64,000 bases of DNA, from NCBI RefSeq assembly GCF_019175285.1, contig NC_056528.1, positions 22,505,802 to 22,569,801 of the forward strand. The letters are read 5' to 3'. The notes under the pieces are model-generated. The model did not search any database, was not told where the DNA came from, and saw only the letters and a list, made by a program, of their open reading frames with translations. This document shows positions 19,691 through 31,284 of this stretch, one piece after another. Made by a program: the position numbers and the translations under genes. Numbering within the stretch: the stretch's first letter is position 1; every line of letters starts with the position of its first letter. The DNA is from Sceloporus undulatus. Taxonomy: Eukaryota > Chordata > Lepidosauria > Squamata > Phrynosomatidae.

Positions 19691-20960
19691 GGCCACTTTA
19701 CTCTAATTTTTGAACATCTTGACATATAATGCTACTCCTCCTCCTCACTTTCTGTTTGGTCTCTTTCTCCAAAGTATGGCGTATCCCTCTGTTACTACAT
19801 TCCAATCGTGAGACTTCTCCCACCAGGTTTCAGTGATGACTGTTATACTTGCTTCGTTGTGTTAAGAGCTCAAGTTCATCTTGTTTTATTTCCCATGCTT
19901 TGTGCATTAGTGCAGAGACATCTAAGACCATGGACCACCCCCTCAGCTGCCTGTATAAGTTGATTTTCCTCCCACTGTTGGGTTCTTCTTGTACTATTTG
20001 CATTGTTCTCTGTATAACAGTCAAGCTATTACCTTCAGCACTTGATTAACCCCTTCCCTCAAGAATACCACCTCCTTGCAACCCATAACTCAGTTTAAAA
20101 ACCTCACCATCAGATTTTCCAGACTCTTAGCAAAAACTTTCCTGCCAACTTCTGTGAGGTGCAACTCATCCCTTGCTAAAAGTCCATCTGCCTGAAATTG
20201 CAGACCATGGTCCAAGATCCCAAATAGTTCCTGGTGGCACAATCTTCACCTCCATTATTTTTCTCTCCCTTCCTGGACCGTGGCATTATTATTACTATTA
20301 TTATGTCCTCCAGTTAGAAGGAGAGAAAAATGACAACTGTGCATTCAATCCTTCAGCTTCCTACTGAGTGCCTCATAATTCCTTGTGATATTTTGAAGGC
20401 TATGCCTTGCAGCATCATTGGTTCCCACATGGATCAAAAGGAAAGGGTCAGTAGTCCGGACAAGTCTCTTCGGCTTGTATCGCTGTTACGTAATGGATTT
20501 TTGCCCTAGGGAGACAGGACACTTCTCAGTTATCTTGTGAGGCCCACAAACCACTACTTCCCTTCCTCTCAGCAAGGAGTCCCCTATCACCACTACATGC
20601 CTCCTCTGAGGATTGGCAGGAGCCATTCCATGCGCTGCATGTTCTCTGAGGACTGACATGGCTGCTCTTCTTGTTGTTCCTTATCATCTCTGATAAGGGA
20701 GAGAGCATCAAATCGACTCTGTAGTGTCAAGCTCACAGAATGATCCCTGGACCTTTTACATCTATGTGTCATATCCCCCAAATTGTCTACCTCCTGTGTA
20801 TGGGAACTGACCTCCTCCCCAGAGATCTCCCCCAATGTTTTCCTCAACCAGAACAAAGTGTCAGAGAAAATCTCATGTTCTCTGCAGAGTGGATGAATGG
20901 GCTGCAAGTTACTGGACCTTTTCTTCCAACAGGCTGACCGACTTGTGCTTGCTGCAGGTG
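19690..20960 (-). mobile_element. CR1 LINE 5' half (ORF1 esterase and endonuclease start)
   Basis: On the - strand from the right: HVVVIGDSLLRGREVVVCGP with the SGNH-esterase GDSL motif known in CR1 ORF1, then LLIHVGTNDA-like sequence, then ALMHKAWEIKQDELELLTQR and the endonuclease start ITETWWEKSHDWNVVTEGYA, with GGGVALYVK just after. The copy stops at about 19690, where RTE sequence begins. It is decayed, in several frames. Confidence 0.85.
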
Positions 20961-21104
20961 CAGCTAGGCAGCACAGCTAGCATTAAGGGATGATGGGGGT
21001 TGCAGTCCAATCATGTCTAGAGCCTACCCATTGCTTGTGGATCTATACCTACTATGCATAATGTATAATATAGGTATATATTAACATATATAAATCCGGA
21101 AACA

Positions 21105-21275
21105 TTTTCAGCACTGGGGTTGAATCCCCACGCAACCATGGAAACACAATGGGCATGGTATTGGGCAAGTCACATTATCCTGGCCTCAGAGGAAGGGAAA
21201 GGCAACCCCCCTCTGAACAAATCCGACCAGGAAAACCCTGTGATAGGGTCAGAAATTACTTAAAGGCAAATGACA
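21105..21275 (+). mobile_element. Sauria-type SINE fragment
   Basis: The segment gggttgaatccccacgcaac, cattgggcaagtcacatt-like, ggaaaggcaacccccctctg, gaccaggaaaaccctgtgat and cttaaaggcaaatgacaac follows the SINE order, lacking the tRNA head. Confidence 0.7.
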
Positions 21276-21444
21276 ACAATATTAACATATCCAATTTTAT
21301 GTAGATTTTTGTTCTATGGACCTTGACTTCAACCATTTTGCATATCTGGAAGTTCCCTTAAGTATCAGCATCCCAGGCAAGGAACCTTGACCCAAACACA
21401 CCCCCCATAAGTTTGCAGGTACTTTAAATGATTTATTCTTCTTT

Positions 21445-21690
21445 TAGCAATGGTTCTCAGTCTTTCTCCTTCAGCTCCCAGAATACCCAGCCAGGAGAGC
21501 TTATGCCAGGGATTCTGGGAGATGAAGCCCATTGGAGGATCACTGGTTTGCAACGTTCAGTGGTATTTTTAGTGTTCACAGTGTGTTGGTAAAATGTTCC
21601 CTCCAAAAGAAGCCATGCCCCACTGATTTTATGTACATCCAAAACACCTGGAGGACCAAAGGTTGGGAACCACTGGGCTACAGTCATCTG
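21445..21690. mobile_element. hAT-like MITE, longer form
   Basis: Left end agcaatggttctcagtcttt; right end cacctggaggaccaaaggtt then gggaaccactgggc, the same inverted-end sequence as 10638-10747. The centre is longer, with an inner inverted pair (cagctcccagaatac against ggattctgggagatga). Confidence 0.6.
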
Positions 21691-21902
21691 GACTAGTAGC
21701 CCTTCATGGCATAGAACCGCCATTGGTTCATCTAATCTCTTTTAAAGACCTCGAAGTTGGCAAGCATTGTTACATCCTGTGATAGTGAGTTCCCCAGGTT
21801 CACTCTGTGCAGTGCCAAGGCCCAAGCCTTCCTCCTTTCCTGTGTCTCAAATCTCCTACCCGCCGGCTTTGGAGGCTATGTTTTTTCCCTAGTTCTAGTA
21901 AT

Positions 21903-22208
21903 TAGGAGAGCCAAGGTGGTTAGATTACTGGACTACAGCTCTGGAGGAGACCATGGTTCCAATCTCACCTTGGCCATGAAAACCCTGGGTGACCCTGGGC
22001 AAGTCACACACCCTCAGGTTCAGAGGAAGGCAATGATAGCAAACCCCCCTCTGAAGAAACTTGCCAAGAAAACCGCATGATTTTATATACAAGGAATGTA
22101 TGAGTGACCAGGAAAGCGTTGACTCTGGAAAGAGGGAGGAGTGGGAGGGTGCCTTAGTTGGAAACAACTTGAAGGCACACAACAAATCCAACAACAACAA
22201 CAACAACT
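21903..22208 (+). mobile_element. Sauria-type tRNA SINE with (AAC)n tail
   Basis: Head gagagccaaggtggttagat, ggactacagctctggaggag, then gaccctgggcaagtcacaca, aaacttgccaagaaaaccgc and the end aacaacttgaaggcacacaa with (AAC)n at 22189-22206. About 60 unrelated bases interrupt it near the 3' end. A fragment of a longer LINE-like repeat (21735-21860) precedes it. Confidence 0.85.
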
Positions 22209-22299
22209 GTAAAAGGACCTGTGCTGACATGGGCACCCTGCTAACTGGCATTTGGACTTTCCACTCCTCTCACAGACTCGTAGGTTAGAAGAGACCAAC

Positions 22300-22562
22300 G
22301 TTCACTTCAACTACATGAAACTATGTATATGCAAATACATTAGGGCTATGCATATGATATTGTAATTTCAAGGTATAATTTTAATTTTGCTACTATTACC
22401 ATGACATTCAGTGATATGCAGAAATAACGATGAATGAGTAATGTGAGTACAAAAAACATGACTAAGGTTTCTGTATGGTGTTGTAGGGGAGGAGGTCAAG
22501 GGGGGGTGACACCATGAGTTACTGCACTGGGTGACGCCAACCCTAGTGACACCACTGGTCTC
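22300..22562. repeat. AT-rich sequence and an unclassified repeat before exon 3
   Basis: The segment ggtcaagggggggtgacacc, ctgggtgacgccaaccctag and tgacaccactggtct has the look of a dispersed lizard repeat end. It stops about 46 bases before the exon 3 acceptor. The family is not identified. Confidence 0.4.
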
Positions 22563-22608
22563 CCCTCTCTCTCCTTCCTTCCTTCCTTCCTCTCTCTCCA
22601 CCTCTCAG

Positions 22609-22924
22609 GACCAAATGGAAGCGTCAGACGGCAGTAGGCCTAGAGCTTTTGGCCGAGGCAGGCAACTACTCAGCCCTGCAGCGGATGTTCCCCTCGCCCT
22701 ACTTCTACCCACAGGGCCTAGTCTCCAACCTGGACCCTGGAGCTGCTGCCGCTGCCCTCTATCTCTATCGGGGGCCCGGAGCCACCGCCGCCGCCCCTCC
22801 ACCTGCCCTCCAACGCCCGCTGGTGCCCCGCATCCTCCTCCATGGACTCCCTACAGGCACGGAACCCCCACCACCCCTCCCGCCCCTGGCTGGGGTCCTG
22901 CCTCGTGCCGCCCAGCCCCGGTGA
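22609..22924 (+). CDS. BARHL1: BARHL1 exon 3 (homeodomain end and C-terminus)
   Basis: Completes R252 and encodes residues 253-356 and the TGA stop (22922-22924). It opens with TKWKRQTAVGLELLAEAGNY, the basic end of homeodomain helix 3 and a stretch almost invariant in BARHL1, followed by SALQRMFPSPYFYP and LVSNLDPG. A short alanine run (DPGAAAAALYLYRG) and a proline/alanine-rich part follow. The end PPPPLPPLAGVLPRAAQPR is conserved with mammals. The acceptor is CCTCTCAG|GACC after a long CT tract. The total of 356 residues is longer than the roughly 327 I recall for human BARHL1, mainly through low-complexity linkers. The 3' UTR end was not identified. Confidence 0.97.
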
Positions 22925-23287
22925 GCCGCCAGGAACACCCGGACCACCGCACGTGAGGCCACGGACACACGTGTCAGGATTGATTCTGGAACGTGGGAGT
23001 GGGGAAGTAGCTGGGCCGAGGCTGGGATGGGACTGGAGGGGCTGAGACACTTGGAAGCTCCCCTGCCAACAACATGGGACACCTTCATACAACCGATACC
23101 ACCACACACACTGGAAGGTGGGCTGCATGGATCTTTCTGCGCATTGTGCATCTTCGTTCTTGCACTGGCACCTCTTCTGCCTACAAGAAACCACAAACGT
23201 GCACACCAAGCAACCTTATTCCTGTGTTGGATTGTGGCTCCCAATGTCAATCCAATGTCAGTGGAAGTTGTAACGGCGATTACTGCA

Positions 23288-23660
23288 CTACAGTGGTCCC
23301 TCCACATTCGCTGGGGTTAGAGGTGAAGGACCGCCACAAAAGTGGGAAAACCTTCAATTTAAAAAAAAATACTATTCTTTTTACCTGAGAGAACACCTCT
23401 CTAGGAATCTCCAAGTCTCCAGTGCAAGTCTATGGTGAACATCTGCCAGAGGTTTATCATAGAATCATGCTGGTGGACCTACAAATGCCTAGAGAAGTGT
23501 TTTCTCTGGGAACGTCAAGGCTCTCCAACACAACTCTATGGTCAACTTCTGGCAGAGATGTTCTGGACAACTTAGAGAGTCCTAGGGAGAACGTATTAAT
23601 CAAAACAGCAAATAATGAACTCTGCAAAAGTCAAAGCTGTAAATGTGGAAGGCTGACTGT
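23288..23660. mobile_element. Tigger/pogo-like MITE with TA target site
   Basis: Starts TA-CAGTGGTCCCTCCACATT and ends GTGGAAGGCTGACTG-TA. The ends are inverted and flanked by TA, as in Tc1/mariner-superfamily elements. The inside contains two similar halves (ctctaggaatctccaagtct and ctctgggaacgtcaaggctc), an internal tandem duplication. Confidence 0.75.
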
Positions 23661-23754
23661 ATGCTCTTATAAGTGCTGCTGTTCCACTTTTACTGTTCCG
23701 TCTGCCTCTTGTTGCATTATGGGGTTTGTAGTCCAGTGAGGCCTACGATATACA

Positions 23755-23962
23755 GCTGAACGCTAAAGGAAGAATCATTCAAGCCATTGTATTCTCCATT
23801 ATCATGTACGGATGTGAGAGCTGGACAGTGAAGAAAGCAGATGGGAAGAAAATTAACTCACTTGCGATGTGGTGCTGGAGAAGAATGCTAAGGATACCAT
23901 GGACAGCCAAAAGACAAACAAATGGGTCCTAAACAGATCAAGCCATAAATCTCTCTGCAAGA
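23755..23962 (+). mobile_element. RTE/BovB-like LINE C-terminal fragment
   Basis: Encodes KGRIIQAIVFSIIMYGCESW followed by TVKKADGKKINSLAMWCWRR and MLRIPWTAKRQTNGS, a typical RTE C-terminal region in one continuous frame. It is short and 5'-truncated. Confidence 0.85.
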
Positions 23963-24019
23963 CAAGTTGACTAAATTGAGGCTGTCAAATGCCCCCTCCC
24001 TAAACTACAAACCCCAGGA

Positions 24020-24262
24020 TGCCCTGGTGGCACAATGGCTAAATGCCTGTACTGCAGCCACTCACTCACAAACCATAAGGTGTGAGTTCAATGCCAGCCA
24101 GGGGCTCAGGGTCGACTCAGCCTGGCATCCTTCCAAAGAGGTGGCTAAAATGAGTACCCAGTTTGTTGGGGACAATTAGCTTACACATTGTAAACCGCTT
24201 AGTGAGTGCTTAAGTGCACTGATGTGGTACAGAATGTACTTGCTATTGCTATTGCTATAAAA
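24020..24262 (+). mobile_element. tRNA-derived SINE (second family)
   Basis: Head cctggtggcacaatggctaa with a B-box-like gtgagttcaatgccagcc, body gcctggcatccttccaaaga and gctaaaatgagtacccagtt, 3' part gcttacacattgtaaaccgc and the tail tgctattgctattgct. It differs from the Sauria type in body and tail. Confidence 0.8.
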
Positions 24263-25005
24263 GTGGAATAGCAGCACTATAAGAGTGTAGTGCGGTAATC
24301 TACACAGTCGAAGGGAAGCCTACATCCATGCCTGAACTTTGCACATGTTACTGTTTCTCTGTGGGCTGGGCAAGGCCCCCAAGTGTCCCCCAGATTTGGG
24401 CATGACTCAGTCCTCCCCAGCATGGCACGTGTGGCACCGCCAACAGGGAGACATTCAACAGAGGTAGTTCTCTCCCCCTACAAATAGGCAGACATCTCAC
24501 AGGAGGAGCTGAGACAAGAGGAGCAGCATGGAAGGAAATACTCTCCCTGTGACTGAAGGACTCTCGCCTGTGGAGCATAGGTGCCTTTCCAGAGGCACAA
24601 AGCTGGCACCCATTGGAGTGGGTGGGGGGCACCACATGGAGCCAAAGGCCTCCTACTCCCCATGGGTGCCTGGTTCCTCCCCCCAGTTCTGCTGAAGGAG
24701 GACCCCCTCCATGGCAAAGTCCCCTTTCCCCTCCCCATTGCACCTCTGCAAACATCTTCTATAGTGGGTGCTTCAACCACCCATCCAGCCTTCTAGACTG
24801 GCCTTTATGTCACCCCTCCCAGTAGTCCCTCATGGGCAGGATCCAGCCAAAGCGAAGCACTTTTGAAGCACCCCTGATTTCAGGTGGGCAAGAATGGCCA
24901 ACTTTCCCACTGAAATCCATGGGGCTGGACTGTACCCTGGGTCTGACCCTCTTCTCCTGGTTGCCCTCCTACACCTTCCCCACACCTGGCAAATAAACAC
25001 AGGCT
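24262..25005. other. Intergenic stretch, nothing recognised
   Basis: No exon or nameable repeat. GC is moderate. An AATAAA occurs near 24993, but nothing ties it to the end of BARHL1. Confidence 0.4.
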
Positions 25006-25230
25006 GTATCCATACTGGAGAAATACTTTGGTTTGACACCACTGTAACTGGCCTGGCTCAATGCTATGGAATTCTGGAAATGGTAATTGAACATGAGCCA
25101 GCAATGTGATGCTGTAGCAAATAAGGCCAATAGGCTCTGGGGCCACAACCAACTACAATTCCTAGAATGCCATAGCATTGAGCCAGGGTAGTTAAACCAG
25201 ATTATTTCTCCAGTGCAGATGCAGATGCAG
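25005..25230. mobile_element. Palindromic MITE with a sense CR1-like core
   Basis: Left arm ggctgtatccatactggaga to gctatggaattctggaaatg (25005-25083), core gaacatgagccagcaatgtg and atgctgtagcaaataaggcc (25088-25135), right arm actacaattcctagaatgcc to gattatttctccagtgcaga (25150-25225). The core is short and its boundaries against the arms are sharp. Confidence 0.75.
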
Positions 25231-25673
25231 TTTCCAAAGGGCTGTAGACCTGTTTAGTAACTTGCAGGAAGATCAACCGGAGAGGACTACAACACCTTAA
25301 GCTTTTTAGCCATTTTCTAAGGGCCATTTTTGCATGTTTTGTTCTGGTGGGAGGGAGTCCACTTTGCCGGGGGGCATGAAATGCTGCCACAGAACTAATG
25401 GGGGAAGGAGAGCAGGGTGGGCTTGTCCTCAGACAAGGGGAGCTGCTTTGGTTGAAATCCCCCCTTGAATGCAGGTGCAAAAAGGGAGGCACCAAGGCAT
25501 CAGCATCAGATCAGTGGCTAGTAAAAATCTATTTATTTATTTATTTCATTTCATTTCTATGCTGCCTATCTCCCAGAAAGGGACCAAAGAAAGAAAGAAG
25601 GAAAGAGACAACTGTTTGTTGATTCAGATCTTTGGCAATGGAACTGAACTTCTAAACACACTGTCTGAGACAG

Positions 25674-25806
25674 TGATTCCCAAACCTTTGTCCTCCAGGT
25701 GTTTTGGACTTAGTCCCAGAAGATCCAGCTAGCTTGGCCAACTGTCAGGAATTCTGGAAGGTGAAAGTCCAAAACACCTGAAGACCCAAAATTTGGGAAC
25801 CACTAG
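25674..25806. mobile_element. hAT-like MITE with 8-bp target duplication
   Basis: Inverted ends CAGTGATTCCCAAACCTTTG and its complement (ttgggaaccactag) are flanked by gtctgaga and ttctaaga, an imperfect 8-bp duplication. The inner part shows the family's ggaattctgg-type centre. Confidence 0.75.
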
Positions 25807-26124
25807 TTCTAAGACATGGGACTTCCAAGTCAGGCTCTTGCACTGCCGCTCCCATCTCCACTTTGGACTGGGACTGATAGGAACTGCAGCACAAGAGGAG
25901 AGGAGAGATTACTCCCAGGTAAGCCTCCCTAAGACTGTCATCCCTAAATAGCTGCTCTCTCTCTTCTGACTCCTCAGTTTGTTTCAAAAGGCAGAAAGAA
26001 AGAAAAAAAGGAAACGCAGAGGGATGGAAACCATCACAATGGGCCAGGAACAAAAGTCCAGCTTGGAGGGACTCAAAGCTGCCAGATGGGTGGCTTCCCA
26101 CCCCACTCTCTTCCACCGTTCTGG

Positions 26125-26825
26125 GATTTCACAGAATTCAAGAGTTGGAAAGGATCTTAAGAGCCTTCCAGTCCAACCCCATTCTTCCATGCAGGAATAC
26201 ACAATCAAAGCATCCCCATTGACAGATGGCCATCCAGCCTCTGTTTAAAGTCCTCCAAAGAAGGAGACTCCACTACACTCCAAGGAAGGAATGTGTTCCA
26301 CTGTCGAGCAGTTCTTCCTAATGTTTGGGTGGAATCTTTTTTCCTGTAGCTTGCATCCATTGTTCTGGGCCCTAGTCTCTGGAGCAGCAGAAAACAAGCT
26401 TGCTCTATCTTCAATGTGACACTCATTCAAATAGTTTTTTGTGGGTTTGAAGAGGCCCATAGCCACAGATGCTGGCGAAACGTCAGGAAGAAACTCTTAT
26501 AGAACATGGCCACATAGCCTGTAAAACCCACAAAAAACTATGGATGTCGGCCATGAAAGCCTTTGACTTCACACTCCTTCAAATATTTAAACAGGGCTAT
26601 CATATCACTTTCTCTTCTCCGGGTTAAACATATTCAGCTCCTTAAGTTGCTCCCCAGAGGGCATAGTTTCCAGACCTTTCATTATTTTGGTTGCCCTCCT
26701 CTGCTGCAGCTTTTCAATATCCTTTTTGAATTGTGGTGCCAAGAACTGGATGCACTATTCCAGGTGAGGCCTGACCAAAGCAGAATGGAGTGCTATTACT
26801 TCCCTCAATCTATCATGGGATTTTC
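26125..26825 (-). mobile_element. CR1 LINE 3' fragment with a nested insertion
   Basis: CR1 3' sequence in reverse: tgcaggaatacacaatcaaa, gatggccatccagcctctgt, ttgtggtgccaagaactgga and caggtgaggcctgaccaaag. It is interrupted at about 26430-26572 by a different element with inverted ends ttttttgtgggttt and aaacccacaaaaaa. The host sequence around the insertion is duplicated (cactcattcaaata and cactccttcaaata), so it inserted with a target duplication of about 15 bp. A second CR1 end lies at 26855-26945 (-). Confidence 0.85.
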
Positions 26826-26944
26826 TGGGCAGAATTTGTTTTTTTTGAATCATAGAATCATAGAGTTGGAAGAGACCTCAAGGGCCATCCAGTGCAACCC
26901 CATTCTGACATGCAGGAACTCTCAACCAAAGCATCCAAGCCAGG

Positions 26945-27425
26945 TAGGGTTTTAAAAGTCAAAACCAGCACTTTGAATTCGCTCTGGAAACTGGGTCACC
27001 AATGCAGCTGTCTCAATGGTCCATGAACCCAGCCCAGTCAACAGCCTGGCCAGAGCGTGTTGGGGACCTGCTGACGTTTCTGAACAGTTTCCAAAGGCAG
27101 CCCTGTGTAGAGTGCATTACAGTAGCCCAAATGGCCTGCCATAATCACTGTAGATCTGATGTCTCAAGGAACAGATGCAGCTGGCAAACCAGTTTTAACT
27201 GTGCAAATGCACTCCTGGCCACAGCCAAAACCTGGGCATCCAAGGTCTGATCCAAGCCCAGACGCACACCGAAGCTGCGGGCCTGAGATTTCTTTACAGT
27301 CGCCTAAGAGCTGAGTTTCTAATTTGCCATCCAGAGCCCCAATATGTAAACAATGCACACAGGAGCACATAGCAGGTATTGCTGGGAAGAGGGCATCTCC
27401 CTTTGGCTGCTCCAACATCCAGTAA
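26945..27425. repeat. Probable old LINE-like repeat, unclassified
   Basis: The segment cactttgaattcgctctgga, cagcctggccagagcgtgtt, agtgcattacagtagcccaa and ccaaaacctgggcatccaag has the style of an ancient amniote interspersed repeat. I cannot name it, and no frame is open over a useful length. Confidence 0.35.
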
Positions 27426-27562
27426 ATGTGTGGTTCTAAATCTCTTTGCCTCTCATTGCCAACAAAGGCAATTTTGAAAATTTTCTGAACTGGATATCTT
27501 ATTACATAAAGTTAAACCTTCTCTTGCAATTGGTGGTGGTGGTGGTGGTGGGGGGGGAGGTT

Positions 27563-27667
27563 GGACTGTCGTGGGTGTTTTGATTGAGAGTTCCTGCATG
27601 GCAGAATGGGGTTGGACTGGATGGCCCTTGTGGTCTCTTCCAACTCTAGGATTCTATGATTCTGACT
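27563..27667 (+). mobile_element. CR1 LINE 3' end fragment
   Basis: The segment ttgagagttcctgcatggca, gatggcccttgtggtctctt and ccaactctaggattctatga is the CR1 terminus. It is preceded by a (GGT)n and poly-G run. Confidence 0.9.
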
Positions 27668-27705
27668 TTCCTCACATCCCCTATGTGGCTTGGTCTCTTA
27701 ACTAT

Positions 27706-27942
27706 GGCCTGTTACAGACTACCAAAATAAAGCTGCTTCGGGTCTCTTTGGAGGTATGCTGTTTAAATGATGCATGCATCCTAAGAATCCAGAAGCTGCA
27801 CCAAAGCCGCACTCCAGTGCTTAGGAATGGAGTGTGGCTTTGGCGCGACCTCCGGACTCTTAGGACCCACGCATCATTTAAATAGCATACCTCCAGAGAC
27901 CCAAAGCAGCTTTATTTGGGCAGTCTGTAACAGGCCTAAGAG
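27706..27942. mobile_element. Long-arm palindromic MITE, type 2
   Basis: The left arm (aataaagctgcttcgggtct, ggaggtatgctgtttaaatg) and the right arm (catttaaatagcatacctcc, agcagctttatttgggcagt) are complementary over about 100 bp each, leaving almost no centre. The same family is at 32100-32332. No ORF. Confidence 0.85.
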
Positions 27943-30376
27943 TGCATCTGAGTGCAAGCAAGCCCTCCTGCACCTTTATCATACCTCCTGAGATTCCTTC
28001 TTCTACACAACTACTTAAGGCACAAAAGCCCTGGTCATGCCAGCCTCCAACACCCATCATTTGGGGCGGATTTCCAAATCCACAACTTGGGGGAAGGAGA
28101 GAAAAGACAGTCTCTTCCTAGTCTGAGGATTCCTTCTTGTTGTTGCATTTTCTCCCTCTCAGTTCTGAGTGGCCCTTTCTGCCAACCCTTTGCTTTGGTG
28201 GTTTAGGAGAGAAAGGGATGCCCTTCTAGATGGCTCTGTGAAGCCAATATCTTTTTTTCCAGGCAGCCCAACAGAATAAATTTGCACCCACCCCTTCTAT
28301 CCAGCCTCTTGCAAGAGGAATTCTTTCATGCTCAATCAAAAAAACGAATTTCAGAAGTATGTAACTTAAAAAAAAAAGGGGGGGGGATTTTTGTTTTGTA
28401 AATACAGTGTGCATAAATGTATATGAATTATTTATTGGTGAACCCCGAAGGGTGTATTTGTGTAAGTGAGTCTTGTAAGTCTGTATATCTGAAGAATTCT
28501 CTTTTCCGGACTTAGTAATGAAAAAAGAAAAGAAAAAGAGAATTCAGCTTTAGAAGAAATCAGAAAAAAGAAAAGAAAAAAGAAAAGCTCTCTTTCTCTC
28601 TTTTTTTAAATGTGGAAATAAACTTCTTTACAAACCCATGGAGTCATTTCCAAGCCTTCTCCCCCTCTTCTCAGCGCTGACTCCGAAACCTCAAAATGTG
28701 TTAGAAAGCAACAAATTAGGAAGTTCTGGGAGGAAAAAGAGAATGCAAGTCCTGTAATTTTCACTGGAAAGAGGACATTGCCTGAACATGAAAAGTGGCT
28801 CCCATGGTTTGAAACCAGGCTGGAGAACCTGTGCAACTCCAGCTCCCATCAGCACCAGCTTGCATTTGCCCATAAAATCTACCCATATGCTCCCTACAAC
28901 CCAGCTGCATTTCTGGACATCCATTGAGCTCAATGGTGCTTAGTTCTGAGTAGGCCTGGAGTGAAGAGTGTGCCTTCCTTCTAATGCTTGCAAGAGCTGC
29001 CTTTTTCTGGCTCTGTGGCACACACACTCACACACACAATACACATACACACACACCAAAGGAAAAGAGTTTGCACCTCTCTCTCTCTCTAACTGCATCT
29101 TGATCCATCCAAACCAGCAGTTCAACTTGCATTATGTACAGTAGTAATACACAGAAGCATATAAGATTAAAGCACAGTGATAAAAGTGCATTCACAGAGG
29201 CAGGGTTTAAAATAAATCAAAACAACTCAGACATTAATATTTGCTTCTGCTTTTATGTTCCAGAAAGGAAGAGAGGTTCTCCATCTCTGAATGACTTGAT
29301 CCTTAAAGATCGAGTTCTCCCTTCCAAGTCAGGTTTATCATGGGCAGTGTCCCACATTATATCCTAGAATGGAGGGGACACCTTCTCCATGAGGCAACTG
29401 AAATTCAACACTACTGTGATTAAAGCAAAGGTCCATTCTAAATCTTTGGTCACCTCCAAAATAATTGAATGCATTCAGTTGAATTTTGAATGGGCCCATG
29501 GATAGCTTATAGCCAGTGATTTCATCTATAAAATACAGGGCCCAGCTTCCAAAATTGCTCCCCCTCGCACACAGTACTGAAAGTTGTGAACAGAGCCTGT
29601 GCCCAGTATACCACAATACCATTATCTATGCCTATGATCCGCCAGCTATCTGTCTACCCATCTATCTTGTATAAGTGAATGAATATGAGGATTTTTCTTT
29701 TAGCAACTGAGCGCCATATCTGATGTTTTGGACTGAAATTCCCACCATCCCAGACACCACTTTCATCAGTTCTCTCTACAGATGTGTAGTAAGATCCTCT
29801 CCAGCGACTCTATCGCCAGAGGTAAGAGAGATGCCAAGAGATGCCAGATGTATGTGGGTCCTTCTCCTCCTCACTCCCTTTATTGCAGAATCTCATACCC
29901 AGGGAGTTTCAATGGGGACACCTATTCTTCTCCCCATTTGGCACCAGGCAAAGTTGTCTGAGTCTGTCGTTCCCTTCCATTTAGTTTGATCAATTTTATC
30001 ATGGCTGGGTTTGCTGGGTTTTGTTTTGCTTTTCGCTTCTAGCGATTTTAATATACACATTTATAAAGCACATTTTTATAAAGTACATTCCGTAGATGGA
30101 TAAAGTGTGTCTGTTTTAAATGTGGGGTGGGTGGTATCATCAACTTTTCCCAGCATGTCCCAAAATTGAAAGCACATTCATTCATTCCCCCATCAGAAAA
30201 ACCTTTAATCAATTTGTTTGAGGAGGAGCAGAAAAACAAGGAACAGCCATTATACTTTTTTTTGCATAGGCCTAGAAAACTGGACAGAGGACTTTTCTCC
30301 CAGGGCCAGCCCAGGATATTTTGCTGCCCGAGGCTGAAAGTCCCTCATTTCTAGATAGGGAAGTGAATCTTCATCC
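27942..30376. other. Intergenic stretch, mostly unrecognised
   Basis: No exon found. An A/G-rich patch lies at 28505-28600, with short CA and CT runs at 29020-29095. The part 28420-28640 is AT-rich and ends with an AATAAA near 28616, but no link to a BARHL1 transcript can be shown. Confidence 0.35.
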
Positions 30377-30377
30377 C

Positions 30378-30610
30378 GGTACAGTGGGCCTTGGATATCT
30401 GCTGGGATTTGGTTCCAGGACCCCATGGATACCAAAATCAGTGGGTGTCCAAATCCCATTAAATACAATAGATTGTAAAATGGTGACCCTTACATAAAAT
30501 GGCAAAATCAAAGTTTGCTTTTTGGAATATATTATATATTAATATTTTCAAGCCTGGATACTTGAATCCATGGATAAAAAAATCCATGGATATGGTAGCC
30601 AACTGTATTC
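30378..30610. mobile_element. Tigger/pogo-like MITE with TA target site
   Basis: TA-CAGTGGGCCTTGGATATCT at the left and GATATGGTAGCCAACTG-TA at the right. Inner marks are gatttggttccaggacccca and ttgaatccatggataaaaaa. The ends and TA flanks fit the pogo/Tigger branch of Tc1/mariner. It is the best copy in the window. Confidence 0.8.
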
Positions 30611-31284
30611 TGGCATGCACCTGGATAAGACACGCAAAAGGATAAGAAAGGGATAATATCAATATGTGTCTGAATGAGAGGATGAGAGAGGACAGTTGAA
30701 CAGGGTCAGCCCAAGGCAATCTGCTGCCTGAGGCAAAGCACATGGTAGTACACTTACAAACCCATGCACTCCAGTTTAGAATCCATCAAATTAAGTATTT
30801 TAAGCTCCACTTGATTTCCTGGGGAAGGTTACACTTGCAGATTTAAAAATTATTCAGTATGTTTTTAGAATGTCTGAACATTGTTGTTCTAAATTGTTAT
30901 TGCTCTGATTTTACCACTGATTTTATTGCGAGCCGCACAGGGATCTTGTGATATCAAGCAGGATATAAATATTTTAAATAAATCAACGCCCAGCTCTGCT
31001 GTCCTTCAACCTAAGAAAGAGTTGGGATCTCCTGGGGCTGGGAGGAACACTTAGGAAGCTGTCCTGGCCACGGTTGCTGCCTGCTTGGTGGAAGGGCCAT
31101 GCCTCTTCTTGGCCTTCAACAGGGACCCTGATCCCCAGCTCAGGGCTTTCTCCTTAAGCTTTAGGGCCAGTTCTTGCACTCTTCCTTTTCTTCCTCCTCT
31201 TTCTGTAGCCTCTGCTCCCCAAGCCTTCTGGCACCTTCCACCTTCCCCAGCTGGACAGGTATAGAAGGGAGGCCAGAAGGGAGA

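Noticed and set aside
24985-25000. AATAAA as BARHL1 polyadenylation signal
   Set aside because: Two kilobases past the stop with no further support, and another candidate lies near 28616; neither can be chosen from sequence alone.
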